Positions 59,529 through 64,000 of a DNA stretch of 64,000 nucleotides are shown piece by piece. Below the pieces are notes generated by a model, which searched no databases, was not told where the DNA came from, and saw only the letters and a program-made list of their open reading frames with translations. Origin of the DNA: Arthrobacter sp. 24S4-2 (GTDB taxonomy: Bacteria; Actinomycetota; Actinomycetes; Actinomycetales; Micrococcaceae); assembly GCF_005280255.1 (NCBI RefSeq), contig NZ_CP040018.1:930001-994000 (forward strand). The letters run 5' to 3'. Every line of letters starts with the position of its first letter. The stretch's first letter is position 1. A program made the translations under genes and the position numbers.

Positions 59529-60236
59529 ATGGGCCGCAGGACACTCGTTGACGACCTCGTCGACGGCCTGCTCGATGACATCCTCGAAGGCAAGCTGAAG
59601 CCGCACGATGCCATCCCGCCCGAAGCTGACATCGCCAAGGACTACGAGGTCAGCAGGCTCACCGTCCGCGAGGCACTCAAGGCCTTGCGCGCCCAGAATA
59701 TCCTCTACGTCAAGGCCGGCCGCGGAACCTTCGTCAACCCCACGGACAGCTGGACGGGGCTGGACGCGATCTTCAAGGCGGCCTCGCATGGAAGCGGCGC
59801 AGACCGGGTTTCCGTGGGCCTGATCGAAATGCGGCGCATGGTGGAAACCGGGGCCGCCGCCCTGGCTGCCAAACGGTACACGCCCGAGCATGCCGAACAG
59901 ATGCGCGAGTGCATCGCGGACATGAAACGATTCCACGCGTCCGGGGACCTGGACCGCTTCGTCCAGGCGGACATCGGGTTTCACGACGCTGTGCTGAAGG
60001 CGTCGGGCAACCCCTTTGTGCGCGCCCTGTTCGCCCAGCTCGGCCAGCTGCTTTACCTGACCCGGCGGGAAACGTCTGCCGTCCCCGAGATCCAGCGGCA
60101 CGCCATTGAGTATCACCAGAGGGTGCTGGACGGCATCCTGAGCGGTGACGCCGAGCTGTCCCGGCGAGCCATGGACGAGCACATGGAGCAGACGTACCGC
60201 GACTACGAAGAGTACGTGCACCACCCCCACTCCTGA
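59529..60236 (+). CDS. GntR-family regulator, FCD (FadR) subfamily
   Basis: The 235-residue protein has an N-terminal HTH (IPPEADIAKDYEVSRLTVREALKALRAQNILYVKAGRGTFV) and a C-terminal FCD domain whose metal/ligand residues appear as DIGFHDAVLKASGN, HAIEYHQRVLDGILSGD and RRAMDEHMEQ. It probably controls the MFS/SDR genes that follow. A palindrome GATGTCTGACATC lies downstream of their predicted TSS. Confidence 0.9.
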   Translation: MGRRTLVDDLVDGLLDDILEGKLKPHDAIPPEADIAKDYEVSRLTVREALKALRAQNILYVKAGRGTFVNPTDSWTGLDAIFKAASHGSGADRVSVGLIEMRRMVETGAAALAAKRYTPEHAEQMRECIADMKRFHASGDLDRFVQADIGFHDAVLKASGNPFVRALFAQLGQLLYLTRRETSAVPEIQRHAIEYHQRVLDGILSGDAELSRRAMDEHMEQTYRDYEEYVHHPHS

Positions 60237-60318
60237 CGCTGTACCGGCTCCGGGCGCCGCCAAGCCAAGCCCTGACGCCGCCCTACGGGCTGCCCGGGTG
60301 CCCCCATCCGCTCAAGGC

Positions 60319-60382
60319 TTGACGTAACCCAGATCACTCTTCTATGCTCTTTCTCATATTCTTTCGTCAGATGTCTGACATC
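60319..60382 (+). promoter_or_regulatory. Promoter and FadR-type operator for the MFS/SDR unit
   Basis: -35 TTGACG (60319-60324) and -10 TATGCT (60343-60348) are 18 nt apart; TSS near 60355. The perfect palindrome GATGTC-T-GACATC (60370-60382) lies about 15 nt downstream, a position that would block elongation or clearance when the FCD-GntR protein binds. Confidence 0.6.
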
Positions 60383-60476
60383 AGACTCAACGTAGTAGTC
60401 GAACGACGGAACCCCCAATATTCCCCTCGGATCGCGCACCGACCGGGTGCCGCGTCCGTCAGATAGAAGGTCGATG

Positions 60477-61847
60477 ATGACTTCACTCTCCATGCAGTCC
60501 GCAGGACTCGGCGAACTCGGCGAGCGTACGCTTCGCAAGGTCCGCCGCCGCGTAATGCCACTGATCGTCCTGCTGTACTTCGTTGCCTACCTGGACCGCA
60601 ACAACGTAGGCTTCGCCAAACTCACCATGAGCGAGGACATCGGCCTCAGCGCCGCCGCCTATGGGCTGGGTGCCGGCATCTTCTTTCTCGGCTACGCCCT
60701 CCTCGAGGTGCCGAGCAACGCCGGAATGTACCGTTTCGGCGCCCGTAAATGGCTCGCCCGGATCCTCATCACGTGGGGCATCTTCGCCACCGCCATGTGC
60801 CTGGTCAACGGCGAAAGCACCTACTACATCGTCCGCTTCCTGCTGGGTGCGGCCGAGGCCGGGTTCTTTCCCGCAATCCTCTTCTACCTGACGCTGTGGT
60901 TCCCCGCCGCGCAGCGCGTCACCGTTTTGGGCATCTTCATCCTGGCCCAGCCCGTATCCAACGCCCTCGGCGCTCCGGTGTCCGGCCTGCTGCTGCAGCT
61001 GGACGGCGTCATGGGCCTGCAGGGCTGGCAGTGGCTGTATATCATCGAGGGCATTCCCGCGATCCTGCTCGGCCTGCTTACTCCGATCCTGATGACCGAC
61101 CGCCCGCGGGACGCCAAATGGCTCAGCACGGACGAGCGTGAATGGCTCGCCACCACAATGGATGCCGAACTGGCGGCCAAGTCCAAATCAGGAAGCCACA
61201 ACTTCCTGGCCGGACTGAAGGACAAGCGCACGCTCGTGTACTCCGCCCTCTACTTCGGCCTGGTCTGCGGCATTTACGGCCTCGGCCTGTGGATGCCCAC
61301 CATCGTGGCCGCGCTTGGCAAGTTCTCCACCGCGGAGGTCGGCTTCATCGTCTTCGTTCCCTACGCCATCGCCGCGGTCTTCGTGTACTTCTGGAGCAAG
61401 CGGGCAGATCGGACAGGCAAGCGCGCCTGGCACACCGCCGTCAGCATGGTGCTGGCCGGAATGGGACTGCTGGCTGCCGGCTACCTTCTGCCGGTCAATC
61501 CCGTCCTGGCCCTGGTCGCCCTGACCGCATCGGCCATGGGCATCTACGGTGCAATTGCCCCGTTCCTTTCCATGCCTTCCGCCGCGCTCACCGGGGCAGC
61601 AGCTGCCTCCGGCCTCGCCCTGGTCAATTCCCTAGGCAACCTCGGCGGTTTCGTGGCACCGTACGCGGTGGGCCTGCTCAAGGACGCCACGGGCAACAAC
61701 CAGAGCGGCCTCCTGTTCCTGTCCTTCTGCCTGTGCGTCACTGCCGTGGCCACCTACTTCTACGCACGGAAGCGCCCCGAAGGCGACGCCGCACTGGAAC
61801 CGGCAGTTGCCGCCGCGGCCGCCGTGAACGCCACCAAAGCCTCCTGA
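60477..61847 (+). CDS. MFS transporter, anion:cation symporter (ACS) family
   Basis: The 456-residue, 12-TM protein matches the ACS family (organic acid or sugar-acid uptake): VMPLIVLLYFVAYLDRNNVGFAKL, GIFFLGYALLEVPSN, GAAEAGFFPAILFYLTLWFP. ATG 60477 is preferred to 60474 because AAGG then has 6-nt spacing. With the downstream SDR it suggests uptake and oxidation of a hydroxylated acid or polyol. Confidence 0.88.
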   Translation: MTSLSMQSAGLGELGERTLRKVRRRVMPLIVLLYFVAYLDRNNVGFAKLTMSEDIGLSAAAYGLGAGIFFLGYALLEVPSNAGMYRFGARKWLARILITWGIFATAMCLVNGESTYYIVRFLLGAAEAGFFPAILFYLTLWFPAAQRVTVLGIFILAQPVSNALGAPVSGLLLQLDGVMGLQGWQWLYIIEGIPAILLGLLTPILMTDRPRDAKWLSTDEREWLATTMDAELAAKSKSGSHNFLAGLKDKRTLVYSALYFGLVCGIYGLGLWMPTIVAALGKFSTAEVGFIVFVPYAIAAVFVYFWSKRADRTGKRAWHTAVSMVLAGMGLLAAGYLLPVNPVLALVALTASAMGIYGAIAPFLSMPSAALTGAAAASGLALVNSLGNLGGFVAPYAVGLLKDATGNNQSGLLFLSFCLCVTAVATYFYARKRPEGDAALEPAVAAAAAVNATKAS

Positions 61848-61874
61848 CCCCTAGCTACCGACGAAAGAAACGCC

Positions 61875-62648
61875 ATGACTACCACCTCATTGCCCGCAGA
61901 ACGCACCGTAGTACTGACCGGAGCGGCATCCGCCCGTGGCATTGGCCGTGCAGCCGCTGACCGGATGGCCAGCGAAGGCTGGTCCATCGCCATCCTGGAC
62001 ATCAACGCCGAGGACGCCAAAGCAGCAGCAGCCGAGATCGGCTCCAACCGCGCCGTGAAAGCCATCGGTGTGGGTGCCGACGTTTCCGACGCCGCCTCCG
62101 TGGACCGGGCCATTACCGAGATCGAAGAATCCCTGCCGCCCATCGTGGCCCTGGCAAACCTCGCCGGCATCAGCTCCCCGACCACGTTCATGGAGACCAC
62201 CGTGGAGGAGTGGGACAAGGTATTCGCCATCAACATGCGCGGAACCTTCATCGTCTCCCAGCGGGTCCTCAAGGGAATGATTGAGCGCAAGCTCGGACGG
62301 ATCGTCAGCATCTCGTCGATTTCCGCCCAGCGCGGCGGCGGCACCTACTCCAAGGTTGCCTACAGCGCATCGAAGGCCGGAATCATTGGCTTCACCCGGG
62401 CACTGGCCCGCGAAGTGGGCGAATTCGGCGTCACCGTGAATGCGATCGCGCCGGGCCCCATCGACACCGACATCATGGGCGGCACCCTGACGGAGGAGCG
62501 CAAGGCACAGATGTCCGAGGGCATCATGATGGGACGGGTTGGCACCCGCGAGGAAGTCGCAGCACTGATTTCCTTCCTGCTCGGCGCAGACTCCGGCTAT
62601 ATCACTGCGGCCACCTATGACATCAACGGCGGGCTCCAGGTCTCCTGA
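61875..62648 (+). CDS. SDR-family oxidoreductase
   Basis: The 257-residue short-chain dehydrogenase has the cofactor motif TGAASARGIG, ANLAG (NNAG-like), Ser in ISSIS, and YSASK with the catalytic Tyr and Lys. The C-terminal GPIDTDIMGG and DINGGLQVS are typical of sugar/polyol SDRs (FabG-like). It is co-directional with, and 27 bp after, the ACS transporter. Confidence 0.9.
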   Translation: MTTTSLPAERTVVLTGAASARGIGRAAADRMASEGWSIAILDINAEDAKAAAAEIGSNRAVKAIGVGADVSDAASVDRAITEIEESLPPIVALANLAGISSPTTFMETTVEEWDKVFAINMRGTFIVSQRVLKGMIERKLGRIVSISSISAQRGGGTYSKVAYSASKAGIIGFTRALAREVGEFGVTVNAIAPGPIDTDIMGGTLTEERKAQMSEGIMMGRVGTREEVAALISFLLGADSGYITAATYDINGGLQVS

Positions 62649-62703
62649 ACCCCTGATCCGGAGCGTCTTAATCCTCAACAGCCTGAGCCGCAGCTGATAA
62701 CTC

Positions 62704-62751
62704 CACACGCAGGTGCCCCCGGCGGAATTCCGCCGGGGGCACCTGCGTGTG
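62704..62751. terminator. 48-bp perfect palindrome (bidirectional terminator candidate)
   Basis: Bases 62704-62725 (CACACGCAGGTGCCCCCGGC and two more) are fully complementary to 62730-62751; the AATT centre is itself palindromic, so the entire 48 bp is a perfect inverted repeat. It sits after the SDR gene and 24 bp before the LOG gene. No U-tract follows. Confidence 0.7.
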
Positions 62752-62763
62752 ATCACTGCCGAC

Positions 62764-62775
62764 TAGGCTGGCAGC
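62764..62775 (+). promoter_or_regulatory. Leaderless -10 element of the LOG gene
   Basis: TAGGCT (62764-62769) is 6 nt before ATG 62776 and starts 13 bp after the 48-bp palindrome ends. Confidence 0.5.
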
Positions 62776-63909
62776 ATGAACGCTCCCAGGAGCCTGACCC
62801 CGAGTCCCAGAACGCTGGAAGTTGAAAGCCTGGAGGGCTTTGACAGGTTAGTCAGCGCCGGCGTCCGCACCATGCACGGCTGGCACGCCCAGTCGCTGGA
62901 CCTGCGTGGCCGCGCCGCCCCGCTGGAATCAATGGACGCGCAGGGCGCCGTATTCTTGGGCTGCACGTTCGACGGCGGCGTGGAGGAGTCGCTTCGCGGC
63001 CGGGGCGCGCTGATCTTCCCCAAGCTGGACGGCGTCCCCTTCAATCCTTACCGTAGCCAGCTCTACTCTCCCCAGGAGCTCTACGCCGGCCCGCCGGGCT
63101 CACCCTACGAGGACACCCTGGACGCCAGGGTGTACCAGTGGAGCATCCGGCCCGGCCAGCGGCACCGGCTGGACGCCACGCTTGCCGCAGCCCTGCATGA
63201 CCATTCGATCGGCGACGCACTGGATGAACTGACCCGCTCCGGGGTCTGCCGCGGCCGTTCCATGGTGGGGGTGATGGGCGGCCATACCGCCAGGCGCGGA
63301 ACGCCGGCCTTCCAGGAGGCCGCGGTGGCCGGGCGGCTCCTCGCCAGGAGCGGACGGGTGGTGGCCACCGGCGGCGGGCCCGGGGCCATGGAAGCCGCCA
63401 ACATGGGTGCGTACCTCAGCGGGCTGCCGAACCCGGAGTTCCATTCGGCGCTCGCGGAACTGGCGGCCGTACCCGGGTTCCGCCCGTCAGTCTCAGCATG
63501 GGCACGGATGGCGGCCGCCGTCGTCGAGCGCCATCCGGACGGCACGCCGTCCCTGGGGATTCCCACCTGGTTCTACGGCCACGAGCCGCCCAACTACTTC
63601 GCCACCCACATCGCGAAATACTTCACCAACGCCATTCGGGAGGCGATCCTGTTGGAGCTGTGCGACGGCGGCGTGATCTTCCTGCCAGGGTCTGCAGGCA
63701 CACTGCAGGAAATCTTCCAGGATGCCTGCGAAAACTACTACGGCGCGTCTCAGACCATCCGGCCCATGGTGCTAGTGGGCACGGAACACTGGCAGCGCCG
63801 CTACCCGGCATGGCCGCTGCTGCAGAGCCTGGTGGCAGGCCAGACCATGGCGGACCGGATCTTCCTGGTGGACACCGTCGAGGAGGCCCTTGAAGTGCTG
63901 GCTGCCTGA
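62776..63909 (+). CDS. LOG-family protein with long N-terminal extension
   Basis: The 377-residue protein ends in a lysine-decarboxylase-like/LOG Rossmann domain: GVMGGHTARRG, VATGGGPGAMEAANMGAY and PGSAGTLQEIFQDACENYY. The last replaces the usual PGGxGTxxE with PGSAGTLQE. LOG enzymes release cytokinin-type bases from ribotides; this group's role in bacteria is often unknown. Typical LOG proteins are about 190-240 residues; here the first ~150 residues form an extra N-terminal region with no recognised domain. Confidence 0.85.
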   Translation: MNAPRSLTPSPRTLEVESLEGFDRLVSAGVRTMHGWHAQSLDLRGRAAPLESMDAQGAVFLGCTFDGGVEESLRGRGALIFPKLDGVPFNPYRSQLYSPQELYAGPPGSPYEDTLDARVYQWSIRPGQRHRLDATLAAALHDHSIGDALDELTRSGVCRGRSMVGVMGGHTARRGTPAFQEAAVAGRLLARSGRVVATGGGPGAMEAANMGAYLSGLPNPEFHSALAELAAVPGFRPSVSAWARMAAAVVERHPDGTPSLGIPTWFYGHEPPNYFATHIAKYFTNAIREAILLELCDGGVIFLPGSAGTLQEIFQDACENYYGASQTIRPMVLVGTEHWQRRYPAWPLLQSLVAGQTMADRIFLVDTVEEALEVLAA

Positions 63910-63955
63910 CCGGCCGTGAACTTCCGGGGAAGTCCGGCCGGGGACTTCTGCGGTT

Positions 63956-64000
63956 CTAGAGGTCCTTGCGGCAGGCGGCCCGGCCCAGCTGGTACAGGCC
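63956..64000 (-). CDS. C-terminal end of an unidentified minus-strand gene (runs off window)
   Basis: The last 14 codons of an open frame are visible on the minus strand, ending GLYQLGRAACRKDL then TAG at 63956. Codon use fits the genome. Too short to identify. A weak AAGTCC/GGACTT hairpin lies at 63930-63947, between this gene and LOG. Confidence 0.35.
   Translation of the reverse strand, partial: GLYQLGRAACRKDL

Noticed and set aside
60370..60382. GATGTCTGACATC as another copy of the inositol operator
   Set aside because: Its half-sites have different centre spacing (TGTC-T-GACA instead of TGTC-AG-GACA), and it adjoins a different GntR-type gene.

Overview
The window is a high-GC, gene-dense actinobacterial chromosome segment. 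It most resembles the Arthrobacter/Pseudarthrobacter group (Micrococcaceae). The reasons are the mix of actinobacterial families (XPB-type helicase with its helicase-associated partner, DUF3027, DUF6457, DUF6314, DUF222-HNH), actinobacterial-type c-di-AMP riboswitches, frequent GTG/TTG starts, and many gene starts that look leaderless. The genus is inferred from gene content, not from a marker-gene search. No rRNA, CRISPR array, insertion sequence or prophage was seen. One tRNA (Arg-CCT) is present.

Layout. 1-7.7 kb holds housekeeping genes: an XPB helicase fragment, its partner, cold-shock protein, DUF3027, an MFS exporter, serC and a DtxR/IdeR-type iron repressor. 7.7-10.9 kb is a cell-wall block of three secreted proteins (one M23, two NlpC/P60-like); the first two sit behind separate c-di-AMP riboswitches. 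11-15.1 kb contains an HNH nuclease and a molybdenum-cofactor/formate-dehydrogenase maturation set (mobA, DUF6457, moeA, fdhD). 15.3-18.3 kb is a GH38 alpha-mannosidase with a 1-nt frameshift. 18.5-20 kb is an uncharacterised regulator/7-TM membrane protein pair. 20-27 kb has an ABC-F ATPase with a structured leader, an ABC exporter, NUDIX, DUF6314, tRNA-Arg, membrane proteins and an inositol-monophosphatase-family enzyme. 27-35 kb has pcrA (also frameshifted as read), a glycosyltransferase, a lipoprotein, sucCD and an ArsR/SRPBCC pair.

35.4-58 kb is the distinctive part: a large myo-inositol/cyclitol catabolic locus. One strand carries a tautomerase, iolC, a Cgl0158-type barrel protein, iolD, iolA(mmsA), iolE, iolG, an IolH-like isomerase and iolT. 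After a MarR/MFS/aldo-keto-reductase-remnant island comes a second module: a sugar-type ABC transporter plus two Gfo/Idh/MocA dehydrogenases and a hydroxypyruvate-isomerase-like barrel protein. iolB and a GntR-UTRA regulator lie on the opposite strand. A shared operator-like sequence (TGTCAGGACA and variants) lies at the promoters of the tautomerase, iolC, the ABC module and the regulator, so these scattered units probably form one regulon controlled by the GntR protein.

58-64 kb holds a class-I glutamine amidotransferase-like hydrolase, an SRPBCC protein, a separate FCD-GntR/MFS/SDR catabolic unit with its own palindromic operator candidate, a LOG-family protein after a 48-bp perfect palindrome, and the end of an unidentified gene. 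Two conserved genes (pcrA, alpha-mannosidase) each lose frame by one base at a G-run, which points to under-called homopolymers in the sequence at least as much as to real mutations.
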